From NCBI RefSeq assembly GCF_000158915.1, contig NZ_GG657754.1, forward strand, positions 9,173,814 through 9,237,121: a stretch of 63,308 nt of DNA, written 5' to 3'. Positions 40,199 through 48,365 of the stretch are shown here, piece after piece. Positions within the stretch are counted from its first letter, which is position 1. Each line of letters begins with the position of its first letter. This DNA comes from Streptomyces himastatinicus ATCC 53653 (GTDB taxonomy: Bacteria > Actinomycetota > Actinomycetes > Streptomycetales > Streptomycetaceae). The position numbers were made by a program, and so were the translations under genes. The notes under the pieces were generated by a model. That model saw nothing but the letters and a program-made list of their open reading frames with translations. It did no database searches and had not been told where the DNA came from.

Positions 40199-40222
40199 TC
40201 ACCTCACGGATCGGAGCCGCGA

Positions 40223-41095
40223 ATGTCTGATGGACCGCCGCCGCTTGATGAACCGCCGCCCGTCTGGCCGGGCGGGGCGCGCTGCGCCGTCATGCTCAGC
40301 TTCGACGTGGACGGCCCCACCCTGTGGGTGGACGACCGCGCCACCGGGCGGTGCGACGACGCGCGGGGCTTCTCCATCGGCGCGTACGGGCCCTGGCGGG
40401 GCACCCCGCGGCTGCTGGATCTGCTGGAGGACCGCGCCCTGCCCGCCACCTTCTTCGTGCCAGGCAAGATCGTGGAACAGTGGCCCGCCGTGGCGAAGGA
40501 CATCGCCGCGTCCGGCCATGAGATCGGCCACCACGGCTGGATGCACGAGACCTTCTACGACCACCCCAGCGCGGCCCAGCGCGACATCATCGCGCGCAGC
40601 CAGGACCTGCTGGAACGCACCACCGGGCGCCGCGCGGTGGGGTTCCGCAGCCCGAGCGGCGACATCGCCGCCGACACCCCGGCGCTCCTGGCGGAGCTGG
40701 GGTTCTCGTACTCCAGCTCCATGCGCGGCGACGACCGCCCGTACCGCTGGGAGATCGACGGCCGTCCCACCGACCTGATCGAGATCCCCGCGCACTGGGA
40801 GCTGGACGACTACCAGCAGTTCGTCTACAACGAGTCCCCGCCCGAGCCGCAGGGGCTGGACCGCATCGCGAGCACCCTCGCCACCTTCGACAACTGGCGC
40901 CGCGAGTTCGACGGCTACCACCGATGGGGGCTGTGCTACGTGCTGATGCTGCACCCCCAGGTCATCGGCAAACCCCAACGGGTGCGCGCCCTGGGGCGGC
41001 TGCTGGACCACATCGGACGCCAGGGCGACGTCTGGTTCGCCACCGGCGCCCAGATCGCCGACTGGTGGCGCTCGCGGAGCGTGGTTCCGGCATGA
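40223..41095 (+). CDS. NodB-fold polysaccharide deacetylase / imidase family (HpPgdA-like)
   Basis: A 290-residue CE4 protein of the Helicobacter PgdA/cyclic-imidase branch. Motif 1 is SFDVDGPTLW (catalytic and metal Asp). Motif 2 is GHEIGHHGWMHE, whose His-x3-His supplies the metal ligands. Motif 3 is RSPSGDIAADT and a late GLCYVLMLHPQVIGKP gives the His of motif 5. There is no signal peptide, so the substrate is cytoplasmic, more consistent with a small amide or imide than with cell-wall peptidoglycan. It begins 24 bp after the RpiR gene and its TGA overlaps the next gene's ATG. Confidence 0.88.
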   Translation: MSDGPPPLDEPPPVWPGGARCAVMLSFDVDGPTLWVDDRATGRCDDARGFSIGAYGPWRGTPRLLDLLEDRALPATFFVPGKIVEQWPAVAKDIAASGHEIGHHGWMHETFYDHPSAAQRDIIARSQDLLERTTGRRAVGFRSPSGDIAADTPALLAELGFSYSSSMRGDDRPYRWEIDGRPTDLIEIPAHWELDDYQQFVYNESPPEPQGLDRIASTLATFDNWRREFDGYHRWGLCYVLMLHPQVIGKPQRVRALGRLLDHIGRQGDVWFATGAQIADWWRSRSVVPA

Positions 41096-42084
41096 CGACG
41101 GACAGGTCCCACATGACGACGGACACACCCGCACCCGGCACCGGCGGCCCCCGGCGGCGGCAACCGCGCCCCCGCTGGCCGGAGGGCGCGCGCTGCGCGG
41201 TGGTGCTGACGTTCACCCTCGACGCCGAGCTGTTCTGGCTCCGGCTCCACCCGTCCGCCCGGCAGCGGCCCAAGACGCTCTCGCTGGGGACGTACGGGAT
41301 ACTCCGTGGCGTGCCGAGGCTGCTGGACCTGCTGGACGCCTACGCCCTGCCCGCCACCTGGTTCGTCCCCGAACACACCGCCACCCACCACCCCCGGGCG
41401 GTCCGGCGGATCGCCGCCGCGGGGCACGAGATCGCGGCCGCGGCACCCCCGGTTTCGGGCCGGACACCGGACGCGGACGTCCGGGACACCTGGGCGCGCA
41501 CGGTCGCCTCGCTGGAGGCGGTGACCGGGGTCCGGCCGACCGGACTGCGCGCCGCGCCCGGGGTGCTCGGCGACGGGCATGCCGCGCTCCTCGACGAACT
41601 GGGCTTCCTGTGGTCCTCGTCCACCCACGGCGACGACCGCCCCCACCCGCTGTGGTCCGGTGGGCGGCCCACACCGGTCATGGAGGTGCCGTGGCAGTGG
41701 GAGTACGCCGACCACCCGTACTTCCTCTACAACGGCGCACCCGTGGCCTTCCCGCCCGGTGAGTCCCGCATCGCGGCCTACCGGGACGTCCTGGAGGACT
41801 GGAAGGACTCCTTCGACGCCTACCGGGACCACGGCCTGTGCTGGGTCCTGGCCCTCGACCCGCAGTCCATCGGCAAGCCGGGGCGGGCGCTGATGCTCGC
41901 CGAACTGCTGGACCACATCCGGGCGCACGACGACGTCTGGTGCGCCACCGCGGGGCAGGTGGCCGAGCACTGGCGGCGGACGGCCGGGCCGGGCCCGGAA
42001 CCGGCGGGCCACCCGGAGCGGGTGAGGGCGGGCTGGCCGTCCCGGATCAGACGGGCTCCGGGAGCGGACCCAGACGCTCGCTGA
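41092..42084 (+). CDS. NodB-fold deacetylase paralogue lacking metal ligands (pseudo-enzyme)
   Basis: A 330-residue paralogue of the preceding protein with the same layout (YGILRGVPRLLDLLDAYALPATWFVPEHTA; LGFLWSSSTHGDDRPHPLW; GLCWVLALDPQSIGKPGRA). The chemistry is gone: motif 1 is TFTLDAELFW (first Asp to Thr), motif 2 is GHEIAAAAPPVSG (both metal His lost), motif 3 is LRAAPGV and the motif-5 His is Asp (ALDPQ). The fold appears complete, so it may be a regulatory or structural partner of the active copy. Start ATG 41092 overlaps the upstream stop. The C-terminal 40 residues are Pro/Arg-rich and its end overlaps the convergent gene by 38 bp. Confidence 0.86.
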   Translation: MTTDRSHMTTDTPAPGTGGPRRRQPRPRWPEGARCAVVLTFTLDAELFWLRLHPSARQRPKTLSLGTYGILRGVPRLLDLLDAYALPATWFVPEHTATHHPRAVRRIAAAGHEIAAAAPPVSGRTPDADVRDTWARTVASLEAVTGVRPTGLRAAPGVLGDGHAALLDELGFLWSSSTHGDDRPHPLWSGGRPTPVMEVPWQWEYADHPYFLYNGAPVAFPPGESRIAAYRDVLEDWKDSFDAYRDHGLCWVLALDPQSIGKPGRALMLAELLDHIRAHDDVWCATAGQVAEHWRRTAGPGPEPAGHPERVRAGWPSRIRRAPGADPDAR

Positions 42085-42448
42085 CACGCTCACGGAGCAG
42101 CAGGTACTCCGCCCAGCGGCGGCGCAGCGGACCCGGCGGGCGCGGGACGACCCGGGCGGCCGTGACGGTCTGCCCCTCCTGGAACTGCTCCCGGGTCAGG
42201 TCGAGTTCGACGCCGCTGGGCAGCCGGACCCACCAGTGGGAGCCGCGCCGGGAACCGTCCTTGAGATACACCTCGCCGACCACGAGGTCGCCGCCGAAGA
42301 CATCGGTGACGACCAGGGACGTGATGTCGCAGTGCCCGCGGGCCGGGTTGCCGGGACGCCACTCGGCCAGGTCATCGGGTGAACAGGTGTCGGCGGCCCA
42401 GCTTGCCCGCAGCGCCTTGTCGAGGTCGAGCAGATTCCAAGGGGTCAT
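42047..42448 (-). CDS. YunG-like small protein of unknown function
   Basis: A 133-residue cytoplasmic protein resembling the YunG family: LRASWAADTCSPDDLAEWRPGNPARGHCDITSLVVTDVFGGDLVVGEVY with a central Cys-Asp/Cys pattern (TCSPDD, GHCDIT), then GSHWWVRLPSGVELDLTREQF. The conserved Cys, the HCD-like dyad and SHWW recall papain-like or transglutaminase-like small proteins, but no activity is established. The ATG at 42448 is preceded by GGAGG-poor sequence. It overlaps the 3' end of the convergent deacetylase paralogue. I cannot assign a role. Confidence 0.75.
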   Translation of the reverse strand: MTPWNLLDLDKALRASWAADTCSPDDLAEWRPGNPARGHCDITSLVVTDVFGGDLVVGEVYLKDGSRRGSHWWVRLPSGVELDLTREQFQEGQTVTAARVVPRPPGPLRRRWAEYLLLRERVSERLGPLPEPV

Positions 42449-42490
42449 GACGGCAGCATCGCAGCCGGCACTGACAACGCCCCTGGGCAG

Positions 42491-43306
42491 CTATCCGGCC
42501 GACCGCACCGGGATCCTCAGTCCGGGTGCGGCCTGCCGGACGGGGCCGGAGAACTCGCTCGTGGCGGTCTTGGCCAGATGCGCGAGCCACTCCGGCTCGT
42601 TGGAGGCGAAGTGGGTGAGCACCAGCTCGCCGACGCCCGCGGCGTGCGCCGTGCGGCCCGCGTCCGTACCGGAGAGGTGGCCGTGGTCGCTGTCGTCGGG
42701 CTCGGAAAGGGTCGCCTCGGCGAGCAGGACGTCCACTCCGGCGGCCAGTTCGGTCAGCGCCGGGGTGACACCGGTGTCCCCGGTGTACGCCAGGGAGCCG
42801 GACGGGGCCTCCACCCGCAGCCCGCAGTTCGGCAGGACATGCCGCAACTCCCGGGGCGTGACGGTGCAGTCGCCGACCCGGAAGCTTGTCCCGGGGGTGT
42901 ACTCGCGCACGTCGAACGCCACCTCGAAGGCCTGGTCCAGCAGCGGCAGCGTGGCCACCGGAAACAGCGCGCCCCACCTGGCGAACAACTCCCGGGCGCC
43001 CGAGGGGACGTACAGCGGTACGGGGCGGAATTCGCCCGTGCGGCGCGGCGGGCCGCCCTGCACCTCGACCAGGCCGTTCAGCAGCGATTTGCCGATCGGC
43101 AGCAGGTCGTAGCAGTGGTCGGAATGGAAATGCGTGATCACCACCGCGTCCAGGGAGGTCGGCGCCGCGACCGCGCCCAGGGCGACGGCCGTACCCGGTC
43201 CGCAGTCGAGCAGCAGTCGCGCCCCGGCGGTTTCCACCAGATACCCGGAACTCGGCTGTCCGTCCGCGGGCATCCCGGCCCGGCATCCAAGAACGGTGAG
43301 CTGCAT
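42491..43306 (-). CDS. MBL-fold metallohydrolase (RNase Z-like subgroup)
   Basis: A 271-residue metallo-beta-lactamase-fold hydrolase. It has a GCRAGMPADGQPSSGYLVE opening, ARLLLDCGPGTAVALG, the zinc motif THFHSDHCYDL (HxHxDH), a later His in LRHVLPNCG, SLAYTGDTGVTPAL with the bridging Asp, HLSGTDAG and a C-terminal LTHF. This is the RNase-Z/arylsulfatase-like arrangement; many such short proteins hydrolyse cyclic nucleotides, sulfates or lactones. No signal peptide. It sits 23 bp downstream of the PDR-type reductase and may share its transcript. Confidence 0.87.
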   Translation of the reverse strand: MQLTVLGCRAGMPADGQPSSGYLVETAGARLLLDCGPGTAVALGAVAAPTSLDAVVITHFHSDHCYDLLPIGKSLLNGLVEVQGGPPRRTGEFRPVPLYVPSGARELFARWGALFPVATLPLLDQAFEVAFDVREYTPGTSFRVGDCTVTPRELRHVLPNCGLRVEAPSGSLAYTGDTGVTPALTELAAGVDVLLAEATLSEPDDSDHGHLSGTDAGRTAHAAGVGELVLTHFASNEPEWLAHLAKTATSEFSGPVRQAAPGLRIPVRSAG

Positions 43307-43329
43307 GTGATGTCCGATCTAGTCGATGG

Positions 43330-44295
43330 TCAGAGATCCAGCACCAGGTGCGGGGAAGCGGCCCGGGACACGCAGAGCATCATGGTGGTGCCGTTCTCCC
43401 GCTCGTCCTCGGTCAGCACCGAGTCGCGATGCTCCACGTCGCCGTCGAGCACGGTGGTCTCGCAACTGGCGCAGGTCCCCTCGCGGCAGGACGACGGGAC
43501 GTCGACCCCCGCGGCGCCGAGGGCGTCCATGATGGACTGCCCGGGGCCGACCCGGACGGTTCCGCCCGTGGTGGCGAGGCGGACCTCGAATTCCCGGTCG
43601 GGGACGGTGGAGGGCTCCTGGGCGCGGGCCTGGAAGCGTTCGATGTGCAGGGTGCCCGTGCGCCGCTCGCCCCACAGCCGTTCGACGGCGGCGAGCAGCG
43701 GTTCGGGGCCGCAAGCGTAGACGGCGGTGTCCGGCCGGGCGGTGTCCAGGATTCCGGCCAGCGGCAGCAGCCCGTGTTCGTCCTCCGGCAGCGCCCGCAC
43801 CCGCTCGCCGTGGCCGCCGAGTTCCGCGAGGAAGGCCATCCGCTCGCGCCGCCGCCCCCCGTAGTGCAGCTCCCACTCCGCGCCCCGGGCCGCCGCCGCG
43901 TCGAGCATCGGCAGCAGCGGCGTGATGCCGATGCCGCCCGCGATGAACAGATAGCGGGGGGAGGCGACGAGCGGGAAATTGTTGCGCGGAGTGCCCACCA
44001 GCAGCCGTGCACCGGCCTCGATACGGTCGTGCAGAAAGCGCGAGGCGCCGCGGCCGTTCTCCTCGCGCAATACCGCGATCCGGTAGCGGCGGCGGTCATC
44101 GGGATTTCCGCACAGTGAATACTGGCGTACCGATTCGGGATCGGCGTCCGGGGCGAGCACGTCGATATGCGCACCCGGTGCCCATTCCGGCAGAAGCCCG
44201 CCGTCCGGATCGACCAGTTCGAATGAGCGCACTTCCGCCGCCTCGTCGCGGACGGCCACGACCTCCAGGGCCGTCCGGTCAGCCAAAGTCGCCAC
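43330..44295 (-). CDS. PDR/VanB-type oxidoreductase (FNR domain plus [2Fe-2S] ferredoxin)
   Basis: A 321-residue class IA-type reductase that feeds electrons to an oxygenase. The flavin-binding stretch RQYSLCGNPDDRRRYRIAV and the later GGIGITPLLPMLDAA (NAD(P) domain) are followed by ACGPEPLLAAV. The C-terminal plant-type ferredoxin has Cys ligands in SSCREGTCASCETTV and a distant MLCVSRA. GTG 44295 is chosen because AGGAGG lies 9 bases upstream. A much longer open frame continues antisense to the neighbour and is ignored. No oxygenase subunit lies next to it, so its partner is elsewhere. It is divergent from an acyl-CoA dehydrogenase across a repeat array. Confidence 0.9.
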   Translation of the reverse strand: MATLADRTALEVVAVRDEAAEVRSFELVDPDGGLLPEWAPGAHIDVLAPDADPESVRQYSLCGNPDDRRRYRIAVLREENGRGASRFLHDRIEAGARLLVGTPRNNFPLVASPRYLFIAGGIGITPLLPMLDAAAARGAEWELHYGGRRRERMAFLAELGGHGERVRALPEDEHGLLPLAGILDTARPDTAVYACGPEPLLAAVERLWGERRTGTLHIERFQARAQEPSTVPDREFEVRLATTGGTVRVGPGQSIMDALGAAGVDVPSSCREGTCASCETTVLDGDVEHRDSVLTEDERENGTTMMLCVSRAASPHLVLDL

Positions 44296-44443
44296 GGTAT
44301 TCGTCCTCCTGATATCGGCGCGGAATCGGCGGGCACCGGAAGTCTCTCCGAAGGAGAGCGGCGGAGAACGCGCGGCATTCGGTCTCCATTCGGCCGATTG
44401 GTTCTGGCAATGACACGGGTCCCGCGCGCGGAGGTCTGGCGGA

Positions 44444-44494
44444 ATGGTCGCGACACACCGATGGTCACGACATACCGATGGTCGCGACATACCG
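44444..44494. repeat. Three exact-length 17-bp tandem repeats, putative operator array
   Basis: Units ATGGTCGCGACACACCG, ATGGTCACGACATACCG and ATGGTCGCGACATACCG follow without gaps (44444-44460, 44461-44477, 44478-44494), and a fourth begins ATGCTCGCC. Units 1 and 3 contain the perfect palindrome GTCGCGAC. The array ends 29 bp before the acyl-CoA dehydrogenase start, in the 228-bp gap shared with the divergent PDR reductase. The 17-bp phase places successive sites on changing DNA faces, as in cooperative operator arrays. Confidence 0.7.
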
Positions 44495-44523
44495 ATGCTC
44501 GCCCAGCCGAGGAGGAGTCCGCG

Positions 44524-45690
44524 GTGCCCAGTCCACAGGAACTCGCCGCCCGTACCCGCGCCTTCGTTCACGACCGCGTCCTCCCCGTCGAGCGGGAGGT
44601 GGTGGTGGACGGCCGCCCCATGGACGACGCCCTGCGCCTGGAACTCCAGAAGGCGGCCAAGGAGGCGGGCGTCTTCGGGCCGATGTCCGCCGTGGAACAC
44701 GGCGGTCTTGGCCTGGACATGCGTGGGGCGGCGCTGGTGATGGAGGCGGCGGGCACCAGCCTGATCGGCCCGCTCGCCGTCAACTGCTCGGCGCCCGACG
44801 ACGGCAACATCCATCTGCTGGCGCACGCCTGCGACGAGGAGCAGACCCGCCGCTACCTCGCCCCGCTGGCCGCGGGCGAGGTGCGCTCGGCCATCGCCAT
44901 GACGGAGCCCGCCCCCGGCGCAGGGTCCGATCCGCGCATGCTGATGACGGTCGCCGAGGAGACCGACGACGGCTGGGTGATCAACGGCAGGAAGCACTTC
45001 ACCACCGGGGCCGAGGGCGCCGCGTTCACCATCTGCGTGGCCAACACCGACGACGGCGTCACCCTGTTCCTGGTCGACCAGGACAACCCCGGCATGAAGG
45101 TGGGCCGCCGGATGCCGACCCTGGACCACAGCAACCCCGGCGGCCACAGCGAGGTGGCGTTCGAGGACTGCGTCGTCCCCGACAGCGCGGTGCTCGGCGA
45201 GGTCGGCCGGGGCCTGGACCACGCCCAGGCGCGGCTGGCCCCCTCCCGGCTGACCCTGTGCATGAACTGGCTGGGCCTCGCCACCCGCGCCCATGAGCTG
45301 TCCGCCCGCCACATCGGGGGCCGCTCCGCCTTCGGCGTGCCCATCTCCGAACACGGCATGGCCCAGGGGCTGGTCGCGGACAACGAGATCGACATCGCCG
45401 CCTCCCGGGCCCTGATCCACTCCACCGCCACCGTCCTCGACGAGCAGGGCCCGCTCAGTTCGGACGCCCGCCACGCCGCATCCGTCGCCAAGACCTTCGT
45501 GGCCGAGGCGGTCTGGCGGGTCTTCGACCGGGCGGTGCAGCTGCACGGCGGGCTCGGGGTGTGCGAGGACCATCTGGTGGCCCGCTTCCTGGTGGAGGCC
45601 CGGGCGGTACGGATCTACGAAGGGGCGTCCGAGGTGCTGCGCTGGTCCATCGGCCGCCGGGTGCTGCGCACCGTCCAGCGCGATGCGTGA
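44524..45690 (+). CDS. Acyl-CoA dehydrogenase
   Basis: A 388-residue acyl-CoA dehydrogenase. It has IAMTEPAPGAGSDPRMLMT at the flavin loop, INGRKHFTTGAEGAAFTICVA, SRLTLCMNWLGLATRA, AFGVPISEHGMAQGLVADN, and the C-terminal YEGASEVLRWSIGRRVL with the expected catalytic Glu. GTG 44524 is chosen because GGAGGAG sits 6 bases upstream; upstream ATGs lie inside the 17-bp repeats. It starts a plus-strand run of hydrolytic genes. The substrate is not readable; co-location with a PDR reductase suggests aromatic or branched-acid catabolism, loosely. Confidence 0.9.
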   Translation: MPSPQELAARTRAFVHDRVLPVEREVVVDGRPMDDALRLELQKAAKEAGVFGPMSAVEHGGLGLDMRGAALVMEAAGTSLIGPLAVNCSAPDDGNIHLLAHACDEEQTRRYLAPLAAGEVRSAIAMTEPAPGAGSDPRMLMTVAEETDDGWVINGRKHFTTGAEGAAFTICVANTDDGVTLFLVDQDNPGMKVGRRMPTLDHSNPGGHSEVAFEDCVVPDSAVLGEVGRGLDHAQARLAPSRLTLCMNWLGLATRAHELSARHIGGRSAFGVPISEHGMAQGLVADNEIDIAASRALIHSTATVLDEQGPLSSDARHAASVAKTFVAEAVWRVFDRAVQLHGGLGVCEDHLVARFLVEARAVRIYEGASEVLRWSIGRRVLRTVQRDA

Positions 45691-45751
45691 ACCGAACACT
45701 CAGCAGCCGCTCACACAGGCACCCATCACTCAGCCATCGATCAAGCAGGGG

Positions 45752-46300
45752 ATGACGAGCGTGACCACCGACGTGAAGACCCAGCCCGGCGGCGCCTACT
45801 CGGCGGCGTTCGGCCACATCGACCCGGCCGCCCCGGACTACGACGAGATCCGGCGCGTGTGCACCACCCTCGTGCCGTTCGGCAACCACGCCGGAGTGCG
45901 GGTCACCGAGATCGGCCCCGAGCGCGCCGTCGTGGAGGTGCCCGACGCGGAGCATCTGACGAACCACATGGGCACCGTGCACGCGGGCGCCCTGTTCCTC
46001 GCCGCCGACATCGCCGGTGCCGCCGCGTTCCTCGGCGCCGCCGCCACCCGGCTGCACACCATCCGCCGCTTCGTGCTGCGGGACAGCAGGACTGCCTTCC
46101 GCAAGCCCGCCATCGGCCGTATCCGCGCCATCGGGCTGATCGACGAGCGGGCGATCCGCGAGGTGCTGGCCGCCGAGGGCGAGCTGCGGATGGACGTGGA
46201 CGGCAAGGCGCTGATGTACGACGACGCCGACGTCCTCGTCGCCAAGGCCACCTTCGACTACGTCGTGGACGTGGCCACCGGCGCGGACCAGGAGCGCTGA
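45752..46300 (+). CDS. PaaI/DUF4442-like hot-dog thioesterase family protein
   Basis: A protein of about 182 residues with a thioesterase-like hot-dog core: VCTTLVPFGNHAGVRVTEIGPERAVVEVPDAEHLTNHMGTVHAGALFLAADIAGAAAFLG, where the NHMGTVHAGAL segment (Asn-His...His-Ala-Gly) is the active-site helix of the PaaI/YbgC group. The second half is AFRKPAIGRIRAIGLID and DADVLVAKATFDYVVDV. It may hydrolyse an acyl-CoA. The start is uncertain: ATG 45752, or GTG 45761, which has better spacing from AGGGG. Its stop overlaps the next ATG, so it is coupled to the hydrolase. Confidence 0.8.
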   Translation: MTSVTTDVKTQPGGAYSAAFGHIDPAAPDYDEIRRVCTTLVPFGNHAGVRVTEIGPERAVVEVPDAEHLTNHMGTVHAGALFLAADIAGAAAFLGAAATRLHTIRRFVLRDSRTAFRKPAIGRIRAIGLIDERAIREVLAAEGELRMDVDGKALMYDDADVLVAKATFDYVVDVATGADQER

Positions 46301-47199
46301 TGACCACGTCGAGCAAGAGCGATGAGCGCCCCTCGGAGTTCGGCGCGCTCGAAGAGCTGCGGCTGACCACACCGGACGGCGCGGGCTTCGTGATCCGGCT
46401 GCTGCCGCACCAGGACCCGGCCGCCCCGGTGGTGCTGATGCTGCCCGCGATGGCGATGAAGGCCAAGTTCTACCTGCCGATGGCCAAGGCCCTGGCCGCG
46501 GCGGGCTGTTCCGTCGCCACCGTCGATCTGCGCGCCCAGGGCGAGTCCACCCCGAAGCTGGGCGACGCGCCGAACTTCGGTTACCGGGAGCTGCTCGAGG
46601 TCGACATGCCCGCGATCGTCGATGCCGTGGGGGCGCGCTTTCCGCAGGCGCCGCTGCATCTGTTCGGGCACAGCCTCGGTGGCCAGGTGGCGCTGCTGTT
46701 CAGTGCCACCGCACCGCACCGGGTCTCCAGCGTCACCATCATCGGCACCGGCAGCGTGTACTGGAAGGCGTTCGAGCGCAGGCGCTGGTTCGAGGCGCTG
46801 TGGAAGATCCAGTGGATCGGCCTGGTCGCCCGGTTCACCGGGCGGTGGCCCGGCGGGGTGCTCATCCCCGGCGCCATGCAGGGCCGGGTGATGGCCGACT
46901 GGTCCCGCCACTCGCTGACCAGCCACTACCGGCCCCGGGGCGGTTCGTACGACTACGATCGCAAACTGGCCGCGCTGAAGCTGCCGGTGCTGGCCATCTC
47001 CTTGGACGAGGACCCGCTGGGCCCGAAGTCCAACGTGGACTTCCTGTGCGGCCGGGCCGCGACGGCCGACATCACGCGCTGGCACATCGACGCGTCGTCG
47101 GCCGTCGTCCACCGCGACCACTTCCAGTGGATCAAGGACAGTACGGTCATCGGGCCCCGGATCGCCGGATGGCTCCGGGACGGACAGCCTCCGCGATGA
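46300..47199 (+). CDS. Alpha/beta-fold hydrolase
   Basis: A 299-residue serine hydrolase. It has the oxyanion-side LMLPAMAMKAKFYLPMAKAL, TVDLRAQGES, the nucleophile elbow GHSLGGQVALL (Ser around residue 123), and late acidic and His elements in VLAISLDEDPLGP and VVHRDHFQW. The Leu/Trp-rich cap (RRWFEALWKIQWIGLVARF) between strands 6 and 7 suggests a hydrophobic ligand. The start overlaps the upstream stop (TGATG), and its stop overlaps the amidohydrolase start. No family closer than esterase/lipase-like hydrolase can be named. Confidence 0.85.
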   Translation: MTTSSKSDERPSEFGALEELRLTTPDGAGFVIRLLPHQDPAAPVVLMLPAMAMKAKFYLPMAKALAAAGCSVATVDLRAQGESTPKLGDAPNFGYRELLEVDMPAIVDAVGARFPQAPLHLFGHSLGGQVALLFSATAPHRVSSVTIIGTGSVYWKAFERRRWFEALWKIQWIGLVARFTGRWPGGVLIPGAMQGRVMADWSRHSLTSHYRPRGGSYDYDRKLAALKLPVLAISLDEDPLGPKSNVDFLCGRAATADITRWHIDASSAVVHRDHFQWIKDSTVIGPRIAGWLRDGQPPR

Positions 47200-48365
47200 G
47201 GCTCTACACGGCCGCCCGGGTCCTGACCGGCGACGGCGGGATCCTGCACGACGGCGGGGTGGTGGTGGGCGGCGGAGTGATCCGGGCCGTCGGCCGGATC
47301 AGCGAACTGCCCACGGACCTGGAACACGTGGACTTCCCCCACGGCACCCTGCTGCCGGGACTGATCGACGCGCATGTGCACCTCACGATGGACGGCGGCC
47401 CCGACCCCGTCTCGGAACTCCGGCGGACGAACGGCCCCGAGCTGCTGGACACCATGCGGAGCAACGCGCGCGCGTTGCTCGACGCCGGAGTCACCACCGC
47501 CCGCGACCTGGGCGGCTACGGCTTCCTGGACATCGTCCTGCGCGACGAGATCAACGACGGCATCGGCCACGGCCCCCGGCTCCTCACCGCCACCCGGCCG
47601 CTCACCTCGCCCGGAGGCCACTGCTGGTATCTCGGCGGAGGGTGCGAGGGCGTCGACGAGATCCGCCGGATGGTGGGGGAGCAGGCCCTGTGGGGCGCCG
47701 ATCTGCTGAAGATCATGGTGACCGGAGGGCACACCACGCCCCAGTCGAAGCCCTGGCTGCCCCAGTTCACCGACGCCGAACTGGCCGCCGCCGTGGCCGA
47801 GGCGCACTTCCTCGGCATGCCGGTGGCCGCGCACGCCCACGGGGTCGAGGGCATCCGTGCCGCCGTCACCCACGGCATGGACACCATCGAACACTGCACC
47901 TGGCAGACCGAGAGCGGCTTCGACGGCTACGACCCCGCCCTCGCCGACGCGATCGCCACGGCGGGCATCCCCGTGTGCGGCACCTTCAACCCGCTGCTGG
48001 CCCGCGACGAGGCGTACGCCACGGAACGCCGCCGGGTGGTGGGCGAGATGCGCCGCCGCGGGGTGCGGTTCATCGCCGGAACCGACGCCGGTATCCGTGA
48101 CACCCCGCACTCCGCGTACGCCACGGCCCTCGCCACCATGGCCGGTTACGGCTTCACCCCCGCCGAGGTGATACGCGCCGCCACCGGCGACGCCGCAGCC
48201 GCTCTGGGAGTGGCCGGATCCACCGGCAGCCTCGCCCCGGGCCGCGACGCCGATCTGATCGCCGTGCACGGCGACCCGCTGGTGGACCTGTCGGTGCTGG
48301 CCGAACCGGCTGTGGTGGTCACCCGCGGCAGGGAGTACCGGCCCGAACGGGTGGCCGGGGGATGA
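47196..48365 (+). CDS. Metal-dependent amidohydrolase family protein
   Basis: A 389-residue amidohydrolase of the imidazolonepropionase/prolidase-like branch: TAARVLTGDGGILHDGGVVVGGGVIRAVG, metal motif LLPGLIDAHVHLTMD (HxH), GVTTARDLGG, KIMVTGGHTTPQ (Lys bridging), VAAHAHGVEGIRAAV (metal His), TIEHCTWQ, and IAGTDAG (Asp). The C-terminus has GSLAPGRDADLIAVHGDPL. All six metal residues appear present, so it should be an active cyclic-amide or dipeptide-type hydrolase. ATG 47196 overlaps the preceding stop by four bases. The substrate is unknown. Confidence 0.9.
   Translation: MRLYTAARVLTGDGGILHDGGVVVGGGVIRAVGRISELPTDLEHVDFPHGTLLPGLIDAHVHLTMDGGPDPVSELRRTNGPELLDTMRSNARALLDAGVTTARDLGGYGFLDIVLRDEINDGIGHGPRLLTATRPLTSPGGHCWYLGGGCEGVDEIRRMVGEQALWGADLLKIMVTGGHTTPQSKPWLPQFTDAELAAAVAEAHFLGMPVAAHAHGVEGIRAAVTHGMDTIEHCTWQTESGFDGYDPALADAIATAGIPVCGTFNPLLARDEAYATERRRVVGEMRRRGVRFIAGTDAGIRDTPHSAYATALATMAGYGFTPAEVIRAATGDAAAALGVAGSTGSLAPGRDADLIAVHGDPLVDLSVLAEPAVVVTRGREYRPERVAGG

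Noticed and set aside
43330..45699. Minus-strand frame of about 790 codons spanning the PDR reductase and the dehydrogenase region.
   Set aside because: Its first 460 codons are the mirror image of the acyl-CoA dehydrogenase; the reductase begins at GTG 44295 with AGGAGG.
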